Below are positions 43,769 through 51,854 of a stretch of DNA of 64,000 nucleotides, piece after piece. The DNA is taken from the NCBI RefSeq assembly GCF_014196835.1, contig NZ_JACIEK010000015.1, positions 1 through 64,000 of the forward strand, given 5' to 3'. The translations under genes and the position numbers were made by a program. Source of the stretch: Aureimonas pseudogalii. GTDB lineage: Bacteria; Pseudomonadota; Alphaproteobacteria; Rhizobiales; Rhizobiaceae. The notes beneath the pieces were generated by a model. That model made no database searches. It saw only the letters and a program-made list of their open reading frames with translations, and was not told the DNA's origin. Every line of letters starts with the position of its first letter. Positions within the stretch are counted from its first letter, which is position 1.

Positions 43769-45474
43769 TACGCAGGGAACCGGTGCCAACCGTATGGTGG
43801 GCATTCGCAGCGTTGGGGGTCGGGTTTGTCGGAACGGTCATAGCATGGGGATGGCTGTTCGCAGGCAAGTCCTGGATGGTGAGTTCAGGACAGATCATGT
43901 ACCTGAGCCCATCGAATGCGACCTACTGCCTTTGGCCATGGGACGTTCTCGACTGCCGCCGAATGTTCAGCCTGAACGGCTACGCCAACATGCGGAAAAT
44001 CACATCCTATCAATCAATCACGTTCGCGCCTCTGCTCACAGGCTTGACTGTCTTCAGTGTCGGTTTCTGGCAGCGCTGGCTTCGCCAGAAGGAAAGAATC
44101 ATCCTCGCGGGCCCGACCGTCTCCGATTTCAAGGGCCTCGTCGCGGCCAGCAAAGCCGAGCTGGGCAATGGCGGTCTGCCTATGTACGGCGAGTGGTCCC
44201 TTGGGGACCGGCGTGCTTTGAATGGGATGATCGTTTTTGGTGCCCAGGGTAGCGGCAAAACCAACCTGTTACGCCACCTGCTCCAGTCCGTGACGGACGC
44301 CGGTGATCGCAAGATCGTCTACGGGTACAAGTCGCACGTATATGCGCTGATGCCATGCGAGCTTGCAACAGCACAGGACACTGGCGGCGAGGGTGCCCTC
44401 ATCAACCCAGCGGACAAGCGTTCATGGGCTTGGGACATTTCAAGCGATTGTCGAACGCGGGCCGACTGCATCAACCTTGCAAAGCACCTTATCAAGAATC
44501 CAGAGTACGAGTACTTTGAGAAAGCGGGCCAAGGTGTCGCCGCCGTCGTCATCATCATGCTTCATACGCTCAAGCCGGGCGTTTGGACATGGCGGGATTT
44601 ATTCGACGCGTTCACGGCTCCGAAGGAGCAACTCGCAGAGTGGGCGAGTGAGTACCATCCGACCTCATTGATCTATATCGAGGTCGACGATCGCCAGTGG
44701 AACAGCACGCGCACCGGCATCCAGAACGCGATCAATAATTTCGAACTCCTGGCCATCGCCTGGGGAGATCAGAAGGGTAAGAAGCTTTTCTCGATTCATC
44801 GGTTCATGCAGGGGACTGGGCTCCCCAAGACCGTCGTGCTCGGTCATAGCGGACGCTTCGACGAGCTATCGGGTTCATGGATCGCGGCGTTCTTCACGAT
44901 CGCGGCAAAGTCGGTTTTCCACGAGAACTTCAAGCAGCCGGATGGACAGCGCACATGGTTCTTCCTCGACGAGTTTGCGCGTCTGGCGAAGATCGACGGT
45001 ATCGAAGAGCTGGTGAGCGCAGGGCGCGAGCGCGGTGCGCCTGTGGTCCTTGGCTTGCAGGATTTCCACGCAGTCGAGAAGGTGTACGGTCCCGAGGCGT
45101 TCAAGACGTGGATGTCTTCGATCCAGACGAAGGTCATCTGTCGAACGGAGCCTGGAGAGACTGCATCCTGGCTGATGCGTATTCTCGGATCGACGCGGAT
45201 CAAGGAACTCAGAACCAAGCCTTCGCAGAATGGGGGCACGACGCGAGAATGGCATGAGTACGAGGACAACGCCCTGCGTGACTCTGAAATGTCCTCAGAG
45301 CTTTTTTTGGTCGAGAACGTTGGGACTTGGGTCGTAGTCCTTGGCTACGGCCGGGATATGTATCGCGTCCTAGTCCCGTTTGTCGACCGCACCGAATTGC
45401 GCGAAGGGTATGTCGAAGCGGAATGGATCAAGGAGAAGCCGGCACCCAAGCCCATTCCGGAGGCGGCTGAATAG
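43765..45474 (+). CDS. traG: TraG/VirD4-type coupling protein
   Basis: 569 residues, somewhat shorter than Ti-type TraG (about 640). Two N-terminal membrane helices (about 10-33 and 81-105) are followed by Walker A GAQGSGKT (159-166) and Walker B TWFFLDEFARL (D402-E403). It links the relaxosome to the channel and is the expected reader of the BID signals on TraA and the Fic protein. No separate DotL/DotM-type coupling pair is present in the window, so this protein probably serves the type IVB channel. A terminator follows the stop. Confidence 0.9.
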   Translation: MIRREPVPTVWWAFAALGVGFVGTVIAWGWLFAGKSWMVSSGQIMYLSPSNATYCLWPWDVLDCRRMFSLNGYANMRKITSYQSITFAPLLTGLTVFSVGFWQRWLRQKERIILAGPTVSDFKGLVAASKAELGNGGLPMYGEWSLGDRRALNGMIVFGAQGSGKTNLLRHLLQSVTDAGDRKIVYGYKSHVYALMPCELATAQDTGGEGALINPADKRSWAWDISSDCRTRADCINLAKHLIKNPEYEYFEKAGQGVAAVVIIMLHTLKPGVWTWRDLFDAFTAPKEQLAEWASEYHPTSLIYIEVDDRQWNSTRTGIQNAINNFELLAIAWGDQKGKKLFSIHRFMQGTGLPKTVVLGHSGRFDELSGSWIAAFFTIAAKSVFHENFKQPDGQRTWFFLDEFARLAKIDGIEELVSAGRERGAPVVLGLQDFHAVEKVYGPEAFKTWMSSIQTKVICRTEPGETASWLMRILGSTRIKELRTKPSQNGGTTREWHEYEDNALRDSEMSSELFLVENVGTWVVVLGYGRDMYRVLVPFVDRTELREGYVEAEWIKEKPAPKPIPEAAE

Positions 45475-45506
45475 TCGTCTCACGGAGCGAACGCATTAAG
45501 ATGCAA

Positions 45507-45530
45507 CGGCCGCGCAAGCGGCCGTTTTTT
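45507..45530 (+). terminator. rho-independent terminator after traG
   Basis: CGGCCGC-GCAA-GCGGCCG followed by six Ts, 33 bases after the traG stop. Confidence 0.9.
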
Positions 45531-45653
45531 GTGCCCAACAGGCGCGCTTGTCCAGCGCGACCGGCGGTATCGGGCATGCGCTTTTGTGCGCCGGCACAGG
45601 TTCGCCTTTCGGTGAACCGTCCTGCCCTTGGAAACGGCTATGGGTGGCGTGAG

Positions 45654-46490
45654 CTAGGTCGAGAAGGGGCTGAAATTTCGCCCTTCTTCGGTCACGAGCC
45701 TTTCACGACCCGCAAAGCGGGTCGTGTCCGTTACTCCTATAAGAGAGTATATTGGGGTTTGGTTTTTGGGTGACATTCGTGTCCTACCCTGGAATCCAGG
45801 GATCACGCCCGCGAAGGGCCGAAGGAGCGCTCCCGGCGTTTCTGCAAGCCACCGGGCGAGGCCCTTGGCGGACTCGAAGAATGGCGCTGCGAGCTCAGTG
45901 ACGATGATCGTCAGGCCGATGTGCATCCCGTTGCGGTTCGTGCGGACCTTCGTCTCGATGTAGCCCCAACGAACGAGGTCGGTGAGGTAGCGCCTGATGG
46001 TGCGCGTTGAACGCGCCATGATGTTGCCAGCGGTGCCTGTTGTGATGGTCGTCTCTCGCCCTTTGCCGCAACGTGCGCGCAGCACCTGCAAGAACGCCTT
46101 GGCGTTTGGCGTCAGGCGATCATCGCGTGCAGCGGTGGTCGCCATAGCGGGTGCGTACTGACGGCTCTCGTTGGGGCTGGGACGCAGCGAACGAGGGCAG
46201 GATGCCTTCGGCTTCCTTGGCGCATTGGGTTCGCGTGGAGGCGTGCCGACGAGCCGCTGAGGCGATGTCGGTGGAGCGCCGATCGCGGCCGATCGGCGTG
46301 TCGCCTCGGCGAGCGAGATCAGTCCGGCGGAACGGTCGCGCCAGATCGCCGCCCGCGCCAGGAAATCAGGGTGCGGAGGGGCGATCTGTTGCGCGTCGGA
46401 CGCGAACAGGTCGGGCGTTGATACCGCGCTCTGTGTCCAGGCGTGGCTCAGCGTTCGCACGCTCGGGGACGTGCGGGATCGTTCTGCCAA
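45654..46490 (-). CDS. winged-helix DNA-binding protein (possible replication or copy-control protein)
   Basis: 278 residues from a TTG start with GAGG upstream. The N-terminal ~120 residues are Pro/Arg/Ser-rich. A winged helix follows (LTPNAKAFLQVLRARCGKGRETTITTGTAGNIMARSTRTIRRYLTDLVRWGYIE). The C-terminus is variable, and its codons include a perfect CACGACCCGC-AAA-GCGGGTCGTG hairpin (45704-45726). It is convergent with traG. Its leader region contains nested inverted repeats that look like a counter-transcript (46551-46643), which makes a replication initiator plausible. Without a recognised Rep motif this stays an inference. Confidence 0.6.
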   Translation of the reverse strand: MAERSRTSPSVRTLSHAWTQSAVSTPDLFASDAQQIAPPHPDFLARAAIWRDRSAGLISLAEATRRSAAIGAPPTSPQRLVGTPPREPNAPRKPKASCPRSLRPSPNESRQYAPAMATTAARDDRLTPNAKAFLQVLRARCGKGRETTITTGTAGNIMARSTRTIRRYLTDLVRWGYIETKVRTNRNGMHIGLTIIVTELAAPFFESAKGLARWLAETPGALLRPFAGVIPGFQGRTRMSPKNQTPIYSLIGVTDTTRFAGRERLVTEEGRNFSPFST

Positions 46491-46550
46491 GGAACCTCAC
46501 TCTGCGCAGATGGCAAAGCTTTCCCGTGGCGAGTTCATCGCATTTTCGAT

Positions 46551-46643
46551 TGACGATTTTGGCGTGAGGCTGTAGGGTTCAAGCGCTTACTTTGAAGGTC
46601 CTACAGCCCCGTCGCGATGATCTCGCGGTGGGGCTTTGTCTTA
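46551..46643 (+). ncRNA. candidate antisense RNA in the leader of the winged-helix gene
   Basis: On the + strand, a TTGACG box at 46554 is followed at about 17 bp by TAGGGT. Downstream lies GGCTGTAGG (46568-46576), paired with CCTACAGCC (46600-46608), overlapping a second GC hairpin CCCCGTCGCGA...TCGCGGTGGGG that ends in CTTTGTCTT. The arrangement (short transcript, terminator hairpin, opposite the leader of a DNA-binding plasmid gene) is like counter-transcribed copy-control RNAs. No transcript has been shown. Confidence 0.4.
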
Positions 46644-46901
46644 TGCGCGATCTCTCGTGTTGGGATTGTCGTTCAGGGGTGAAGCCGAAGGCGCCCCCCC
46701 GGTGTTCTGCTCGACACGGAGCCGCTCGAGCAACGCCTGAAGGGCGGTGCTTTGGCTGGCGTAACCGTGCTGGATCTGAAAACGCCGCAGGATCTGCATA
46801 TGTTCTTCGCGAACGAAGAACTGGCGGCCGCGTTCGCCCGCGGCTTTCCGGCGTTCGACATGCTCGAGGACGCGCTGCGTGGTATCGCTACGCTGGGGCA
46901 A
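46641..46901 (-). CDS. ribbon-helix-helix-like regulatory protein
   Basis: 86 residues from a TTG start with GGGAG at good spacing. The central part (QFFVREEHMQILRRFQIQHGYASQSTALQALLERLRVE) fits a ribbon-helix-helix DNA-binding fold as in CopG or MobC-like proteins. It is upstream of the winged-helix gene on the same strand and may regulate it. The palindrome CGTTTAA-G-TTAAACG 20 bp upstream of its start is a likely operator. Confidence 0.6.
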   Translation of the reverse strand: MPQRSDTTQRVLEHVERRKAAGERGRQFFVREEHMQILRRFQIQHGYASQSTALQALLERLRVEQNTGGAPSASPLNDNPNTRDRA

Positions 46902-46920
46902 ATTCTGAAACTCCCCTTCT

Positions 46921-46935
46921 CGTTTAAGTTAAACG
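46921..46935. promoter_or_regulatory. palindromic operator candidate CGTTTAAGTTAAACG
   Basis: A perfect odd palindrome (7-bp arms around one G) 20-34 bp upstream of the ribbon-helix-helix gene. It is a natural candidate for autoregulation by that protein. Confidence 0.45.
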
Positions 46936-47262
46936 CCCTGATTCTGAGCGATCGATTAACCAACTTAGACACGTAAAATCGGAGTGCGTGAAGGGGAACA
47001 GTCGTTTTTTGGGTGCTGGCAGGCAATCGAATCGGCAGAACTAGGCGCAATTATCGACGATGACGACTGATTGGGGTAGTGCGGAATCAATCTTACGGGT
47101 CGAACGTAGCCTATTAAAAGAGGCTGCATTTATCTTCCTTCAAAGCCCTATAAGACAATGATTTCAACGCTCTATGAGCGTTGGGCGGTTTAAGCGAAGC
47201 TTTTGCGAAGCAGGAGCGAGCGATCAGCGCCGGTTGCAGCCGGCGAGCATCGTAAAACGATG
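46936..47262. other. AT-richer intergenic region, possible origin of replication
   Basis: No gene on either strand. It contains a perfect AACGCTC-TAT-GAGCGTT inverted repeat at 47166-47182 and a GCGAAGC direct repeat near 47200. It lies between a DNA-binding gene pair and ssb. The composition and neighbours suit a replication origin, but I see no clear iterons or DnaA boxes. Confidence 0.35.
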
Positions 47263-47285
47263 AAAAAGCGAGCCCGGAGGCTCGC
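47263..47285 (-). terminator. rho-independent terminator after ssb
   Basis: On the reverse strand GCGAGCC-TCCG-GGCTCGC is followed by TTTTT, 12 bases after the ssb stop. Confidence 0.88.
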
Positions 47286-47296
47286 TGTTTTCGTCT

Positions 47297-47602
47297 TCAG
47301 AGCTTGTTGAAGAGGTTCGCGACCACATCCACGGTGTACTGGCGGGCATCGCCCTCGCCGTAGGAGGTCTGTGCGACTCGGGCCTCGACGTAGACCGTAT
47401 CGCCCTTTGCGATGTTCTCTTCGATCCACTTGCGCTGGTTTTCCTCGAAAACCGTGACCGGAACCCAGTCGGTGCGCTCCCGGCGCTGACCATCTTCACC
47501 GGTCCAGGAGCGGTTGGTGGCGATCGAGACCTTGATGCAGCCGTTGAAGACGTTGATGGAGCCGACGTTGCCGAGAATGGTGAGGCGGTTGACCGAGCGC
47601 AT
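47297..47602 (-). CDS. ssb: single-stranded DNA-binding protein
   Basis: 101 residues, an OB fold without the long acidic tail of chromosomal SSB. Typical pattern: MRSVNRLTILGNVGSINVFNGCIKVSIATNRSW ... RTDWVPVTVFEENQRKWIEENIAKGDTVYVEARV. Plasmid SSBs coat incoming single strands and blunt the SOS response. AGGAG precedes the ATG at 47602. The longer open frame upstream (to 47743) is not needed. A structured element lies 60-117 bp upstream, and the gene is read in the direction that an incoming + strand would template. Confidence 0.9.
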   Translation of the reverse strand: MRSVNRLTILGNVGSINVFNGCIKVSIATNRSWTGEDGQRRERTDWVPVTVFEENQRKWIEENIAKGDTVYVEARVAQTSYGEGDARQYTVDVVANLFNKL

Positions 47603-48177
47603 GGGGTTCTCCTGTGGTGCGCGTTTCGATGCCCTCGCCAGCCCGCGCCTGGCGTCGCGCGAGCAACCTGAATTGCGGAGGGTCCGCCCCGCAGGGGTGG
47701 AAACCGTCATTCGGGTTGCGCGCATAGCGACCCAAGCGGGCAAGAACGGGCATCTTCGGAAACGGGCATCAGGGAGGCCCTTGGTCGGGTTCGTGGTAGC
47801 CTCTCTTCGGGCTCACATCGGCCTGGTACGTCGTTTGCCTGCATGGTGCCTCCAAGTCCCTGCGCGGGCCGCGGCGGGATGTCAGCGATGCTTACATGGG
47901 GTCCGGTCGCGGTTTTCGAGTTCGCGCCGTGGCGGAATGAAGGGGCCGGGAAGGGCCAGGGCTGATTGTGGCCAGCCGCTCAGGTGGCGGGTCGTGACGA
48001 TGGGTGACCGCTTCGCTGGGATGTGGTTGCTCGGCCGTCATAGGCTGGATCGAAATGTGCGGCCTTCGGATTGCTGATCGTTGGCGCCGGCTGTGACCGG
48101 CGCACTGAAGGGCTCGCGGGGGCGAGACCTTAAGCGGCCCGAACCGGTCGATCCGGTCGGGTCGCTGTGCGGCCAAT
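47603..48177. other. long non-coding region upstream of ssb with a stem structure
   Basis: No supported gene in about 570 bp. An 11-bp stem, GCAACCTGAAT (47663-47673) with ATTCGGGTTGC (47709-47719), encloses inner hairpins such as TGCGG...CCGCA. It may hold the ssb promoter, in double-stranded or single-stranded form. The remaining part up to 48177 shows nothing I can name. Confidence 0.45.
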
Positions 48178-48206
48178 AGAAAGAAGCGGGCGAAGCCCGC
48201 TCCTTT
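48178..48206 (-). terminator. terminator hairpin after the 166-residue gene
   Basis: On the reverse strand GCGGGC-TTC-GCCCGC with flanking AGAAAGGA / TTCTTTCT pairing follows directly after the stop of the gene at 48207-48707. Confidence 0.7.
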
Positions 48207-48707
48207 CTAATCGTCGCGGCCGACAGGGACGAACCGGATCTCCTGAGCGGTGATGTTGATGCCGGTCTCTTCGTAGAGGTTCTCCAGAACGTCGTAGAGA
48301 CGATCCAGCTCGGGGAGCGGGATGCGGGTGGTGATCGGCATGTTGTCGTTGAGCGGGAGCCAGCGCCCGAAGGGCGCGATGCGGAACTCGTCCGTGGCAT
48401 TGTCGATGACCAGATGGTCGCCGAGGTGGACGGGTGCGTCGTTGAACGCTGCCATGTCGAAGGCGAGGGTGGCTTCCATGAGGTCATCGGAGATCGCCTC
48501 GCGTGCGGCGTCGTTCTTGGCCTCGTCGAAGGCGCGCTGTGCCTTGACGACGGTGGAAATGGTGTTGGTGATCGTCTGCAACTGCTCGATCGCCCTCGTA
48601 TGGTAGTCGCGTGCGACGGGATGATGCGTGAACATCAGCGAGGTGGAGATGAACCGGCTGGCGAAGGCCACGGTGTCGCGCAGCTTTTCGTAATCGTTCA
48701 AGGTCAT
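48207..48707 (-). CDS. hypothetical plasmid protein, 166 residues
   Basis: Not recognised. A soluble protein. The first ~100 residues are helical (EQLQTITNTISTVVKAQRAFDEAKNDAAREAISDDLMEATLAFDM). The rest looks like a small mixed domain (VIDNATDEFRIAPFGRWLPLNDNMPITTRIPLPELDRLYDVLENL). AAGGAG precedes the ATG. It is monocistronic, with its own terminator, and 95 bp upstream begins a copy of the covarying hairpin element (48792-48851). Confidence 0.7.
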   Translation of the reverse strand: MTLNDYEKLRDTVAFASRFISTSLMFTHHPVARDYHTRAIEQLQTITNTISTVVKAQRAFDEAKNDAAREAISDDLMEATLAFDMAAFNDAPVHLGDHLVIDNATDEFRIAPFGRWLPLNDNMPITTRIPLPELDRLYDVLENLYEETGINITAQEIRFVPVGRDD

Positions 48708-48791
48708 GTCGTAACTCCTTCATTTGGATGACGGAGTTCGCCCACACTGTAGTCCTGAGTGGTCAAGGACCGCGCGCGCGGCCGCCAGCGG

Positions 48792-48851
48792 CGGCGAGCG
48801 GGGGTGCCGATTTTCTCGATGCGCAGCGTCGTGAAAATTGGGGGGACCGCG
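48792..48851. promoter_or_regulatory. covarying hairpin element, copy A
   Basis: Nested stems: CCGATTTTC paired with GAAAATTGG around an apical CGATGC-GCA-GCGTCG hairpin. Conserved G-rich strands GGGGGTG and GGGGGGA flank the middle stem, and an outer GCGG/CCGC pairing encloses all. The same architecture with compensating base changes occurs at 57262-57321 and 58266-58310. It lies upstream of the leftward 166-residue gene. Confidence 0.7.
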
Positions 48852-49147
48852 ATGTCCTTGAGGACGGAGGGACGGGTGTAGAATACCCGAAGTCAGAGAG
48901 AGATAGCCCCGACCCCGAAGGGGGCGGGACCGCATGGATGGCGCCCGGTGTTTCCGGTGGGCTGAGGTTTGGCCTCGAGCTGGCGCGCATGTCGAAGCCT
49001 TCGTCTCTCCCGGCTTTTTGGGGCCGAGCCCGCGAAGCGGGAGAGGCTTGGCGAGGCAAAGCCGAGCGCGTGAGATGGGGTAATCGGTCGCCGCCGCTTT
49101 CCAACGTCGCTAGGCTTCCGGTGTTCTCATTCAACACGGAGCCGAAC
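48852..49147. other. non-coding left flank of IS110, candidate bridge-RNA region
   Basis: There is no gene before the transposase ATG at 49148. IS110-group elements encode a structured bridge RNA in the non-coding segment next to the transposase gene. This stretch contains several GC hairpins (for example CCCGCGAAGCGGG near 49030), but I cannot fix the left end of the element. Confidence 0.4.
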
Positions 49148-50188
49148 ATGCGCAAGGTGGTGGGTCTCGACGTTTCTCTCGAAAAGACGGCGGTTTGCGT
49201 CCTCGATCGCGACGGCACCCTGGTTTGGCAGGGCAAGGTGGGCAGCGAGCCCGGCCCGCTCATCGACAAGCTGAACCTCTGGAAGGCCGATCTCGATCTC
49301 GTCGGTCTCGAAGCATGTCCGCTGTCGGAATGGCTGCACCATCATCTGACAGACGCTGGGTTCCCGGTGGTCTGCGTCGAGACGCGCCATGCAGAGCGCT
49401 TCCTGTCGACCCGGCCCGTGAAGACCGATCGCAACGATGCGCGGGGGCTCGCCGAGATGATGCGCGTCGGGCACTACCGGGCCGTTCATGTGAAGTCGAT
49501 CGAGGCGCAGATGGTGCGAACCGTCCTCCAGGCGCGCCGCCAGATCGTCGCCGCGCTGATGCAGATCCAGGGTACGATCCGCGGCTTGCTACGAATGCAC
49601 GGTCTGAAGATGGGTGAGGTCCACCGGTGCAAGTTCGGCGATCGCGTTCGCGAGCTCGTCGCTGAGAAGCCTATGCTGGGAGCCGCCATCGATCCGCTCC
49701 TCCGTTCGGCCGAGGTCATGGCGACGGAGCGCAAAGCGATCGACCGACGCCTCGAACAGGCAGCACGTCGCGACGACGTGTGCCTTCGGCTGATGACCAT
49801 TCCCGGCGTAGGCCCGATCACCAGCCTGGCGTTCCGCGCCACAGTCGATGATCCGGCACGGTTCAGCGCGTCGAAGAGCGTCGGCGCTCTGATGGGCCTG
49901 ACGCCTCGCGTCTACCAGTCCGGCGAAACGGATCGATCCGGACACATCTCGAAGGCGGGCGACGACATGATGCGTCACCTTCTCTACGAGGCAGCCTCGG
50001 CGCTGATGACGCGCGTGCGCAAGCCGTCGAAGCTGAAGGCATGGGGCGTGGCGGTCGCGCGACGACGCGGCGCGAAACGCGCCCGTGTCGCGGTGGCCCG
50101 CAAGCTCGCGGTGATCATGCATCGAATGTGGATCGCCGGGACAAGGTTTGAGACCGGGGTGGAGGCGAAGACGCCGGCGGCCGCATAA
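49148..50188 (+). CDS. IS110-family transposase
   Basis: 346 residues. The N-terminal DEDD (RuvC-like) domain starts VVGLDVSLEKTAVCVLD, with the second acidic site in LVGLEACPLSEWL and DRNDARGLAEMM. The C-terminal Transposase_20 domain has the helix-hairpin-helix (LMTIPGVGPITSLAFRATV), and the conserved Ser region follows (GLTPRVYQSGETDRSGHISKAGD). It directs RNA-guided insertion without a classical DDE chemistry. The ATG at 49148 gives the canonical N-terminus. The frame upstream is chance. Confidence 0.95.
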   Translation: MRKVVGLDVSLEKTAVCVLDRDGTLVWQGKVGSEPGPLIDKLNLWKADLDLVGLEACPLSEWLHHHLTDAGFPVVCVETRHAERFLSTRPVKTDRNDARGLAEMMRVGHYRAVHVKSIEAQMVRTVLQARRQIVAALMQIQGTIRGLLRMHGLKMGEVHRCKFGDRVRELVAEKPMLGAAIDPLLRSAEVMATERKAIDRRLEQAARRDDVCLRLMTIPGVGPITSLAFRATVDDPARFSASKSVGALMGLTPRVYQSGETDRSGHISKAGDDMMRHLLYEAASALMTRVRKPSKLKAWGVAVARRRGAKRARVAVARKLAVIMHRMWIAGTRFETGVEAKTPAAA

Positions 50189-50575
50189 GAGCAGCGGCAC
50201 CAGCCTTCTAGCCACCATCCTGTCAGACCCGATCCTGGACGACGGGGACGGTCAGTCCGTCACGATCCCGGCGACGTCTCTTCCGAGATAAGCGCGCGCT
50301 GTGAGATTGGACGACCGAAGCCCCTCGAACCCCATCATGGGGCGGCCTGACGGCCAGACCCCGTACAGAAGCACGATCCAGGAACGTGGCCCATAAAGGG
50401 AAGCGACCCGCAGCCGAATGGCTTGCGGCGGCGATCGGACGCGCCTACCGGCAAGTTTCGACCCTTGTGAGACGTTGGACGCCTTCATAGACTGCTCGAA
50501 AGCAGACGCTTGGAAGCCTGTAAGCCAACGCCAAACCGTGTGGGTTTGATATTGTACCAATCTACTATTCTGAAC
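50189..50575. other. right flank of IS110 and intergenic DNA
   Basis: No gene supported. The right end of the IS110 element should lie in the first ~100 bases. At 50323-50345 there is a CGAACCCCATCATGGGGCGG stretch (CCCCAT/ATGGGG) related to the short repeats scattered through the following cargo. Confidence 0.4.
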
Positions 50576-50887
50576 ATGGCCTACGTCGGAGGTTACATTC
50601 TGATCCCATTCTTGGCGGCGCTTGTGACAAAGTATCAGTTCAAGCAGCGTAAGGTGTGGCACATCGCCTTTTTGTCGTACTTGGCCATTCCAATCGTCAA
50701 TTTCGCCATCTACGCCTCGGTTCCAGAAGAAATGATCACCAATTCGCTGACACATTATCGTGGGAACGAATGGATTCCGCCCAGTGATCATATCATCGAC
50801 GTCGCGTTTTTCGTTGTGATGATGGCAGTTCCTGTGACGCTGGCAACTCTCCAGGTGCGAATGTCGAAGTCCTGTAAGGAGGTCTAG
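50576..50887 (+). CDS. small membrane protein, unknown
   Basis: 103 residues from the ATG at 50576 with three hydrophobic segments (MAYVGGYILIPFLAALV, VWHIAFLSYLAIPIVNFAIYA, IIDVAFFVVMMAVPVTLATL). A TTG at 50510 would add 22 residues. The composition is less GC-rich than the neighbours. No family recognised. It lies at the left of the chromosome-like cargo after IS110. Confidence 0.5.
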   Translation: MAYVGGYILIPFLAALVTKYQFKQRKVWHIAFLSYLAIPIVNFAIYASVPEEMITNSLTHYRGNEWIPPSDHIIDVAFFVVMMAVPVTLATLQVRMSKSCKEV

Positions 50888-51206
50888 CGTCTGTTTGTCC
50901 TTTGGGACTGTGCCTAACCGGACGGTCGTCTTTCCACCCATCTTTCGCGTTGGCAGACGGTCAGCTTTCGACCCCATCATGACGTAGGATGGCATCGCCA
51001 GACCTACCAAGAGCAGTCGTTCCGCGAAGCCGCGTTGACACGTATGCCCGACCGCTGACAAGTTCGGGACTGGCAGGTGCCGCCAGCCGCTCGCATCCAC
51101 ATGGATATGGTGAAGGCACCGAGATATGACCGTCACCGGATAGTCCGCCCGGCAATGGATCGGCAATGCGAGCCCCGACGACCCGTTGCCGGCGCGAGGA
51201 CCTGTC
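50888..51206. other. intergenic region with dispersed repeats
   Basis: No gene. 50919-50982 carries one copy of a short repeat (CGGACGG...CTTTCCACCCA...GTTGGCAGACGG followed by TTTCGACCCCATCATGACG). Related copies occur at 52939 and 54852, and partial ones near 50317 and 51793. Confidence 0.5.
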
Positions 51207-51740
51207 ATGCCGACAATCGACCAAGCCAAGTCAATGGCCAAGCGGCTGCGATCCGCATTGGCTACTAAGGAGATCGACGTCTCCCACGCCACCAGCCTCG
51301 AACTCGTCGCAGTGGAGCTCGGGTACCGCGACTGGAACACCGCCTCGGCGGTTCTCGAGCCCGAGCGACTAGGTCCGGTTTTGTTCGAGCAGGCGATCCC
51401 GATCCTGCGCATTTTCGACGTTCCGAAGGCACGGGAGTTCTATTGCGGTTTTCTCGGCTTCGGCGTGACGATGGAGCACCGCCACGAGCCGGGGCTGCCC
51501 CTCTACATGGCGATCGAACGGGCAGGCCTTGAGCTTCATCTCAGCGAGCACCACGGCGATGCCAGTCCTGGCTCCACGGCTTTCGTTTGGACCAGGGGCA
51601 TCCAGGCCTACCATGCCGAATTGACTGGCAAAGCGTATGGATACGGACGTCCTGCGATCGAGCGATTGCCCTGGGGCGACCAGCTCCAGGTCCATGACCC
51701 GTTCGGAAACCGCGTCAGGTTCTGCGAACGGCGAACGTAG
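51207..51740 (+). CDS. glyoxalase/bleomycin-resistance-like protein with an N-terminal extension
   Basis: 177 residues from the ATG at 51207 behind GAGG. The first ~55 residues (TIDQAKSMAKRLRSALATKEIDVSHATSLELVAVELGYRDWNTASAVL) form a helical domain often fused to this glyoxalase superfamily type. The rest is a VOC fold (AIPILRIFDVPKAREFYCGFLGFGVTMEHR ... LELHLSEHHGDA ... VHDPFGNRVRFCE), as in bleomycin-binding proteins. The metal-type His/Glu positions are partly present, so it may bind a ligand rather than catalyse. Confidence 0.85.
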   Translation: MPTIDQAKSMAKRLRSALATKEIDVSHATSLELVAVELGYRDWNTASAVLEPERLGPVLFEQAIPILRIFDVPKAREFYCGFLGFGVTMEHRHEPGLPLYMAIERAGLELHLSEHHGDASPGSTAFVWTRGIQAYHAELTGKAYGYGRPAIERLPWGDQLQVHDPFGNRVRFCERRT

Positions 51741-51854
51741 GTCTGCGAAAGTCGATAGCGGCGCGTTCGAAAGGTAACTGCGATCGTCCGCCCGCTCTCG
51801 ACCCCATAAAGACATGCGATGGCCGATATCCACCACTTGGAAGCGGACGTTCCT

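Noticed and set aside
47514-48077. Rightward 187-codon frame opposite ssb
   Set aside because: No family pattern. It begins inside ssb, which is strongly supported on the other strand.
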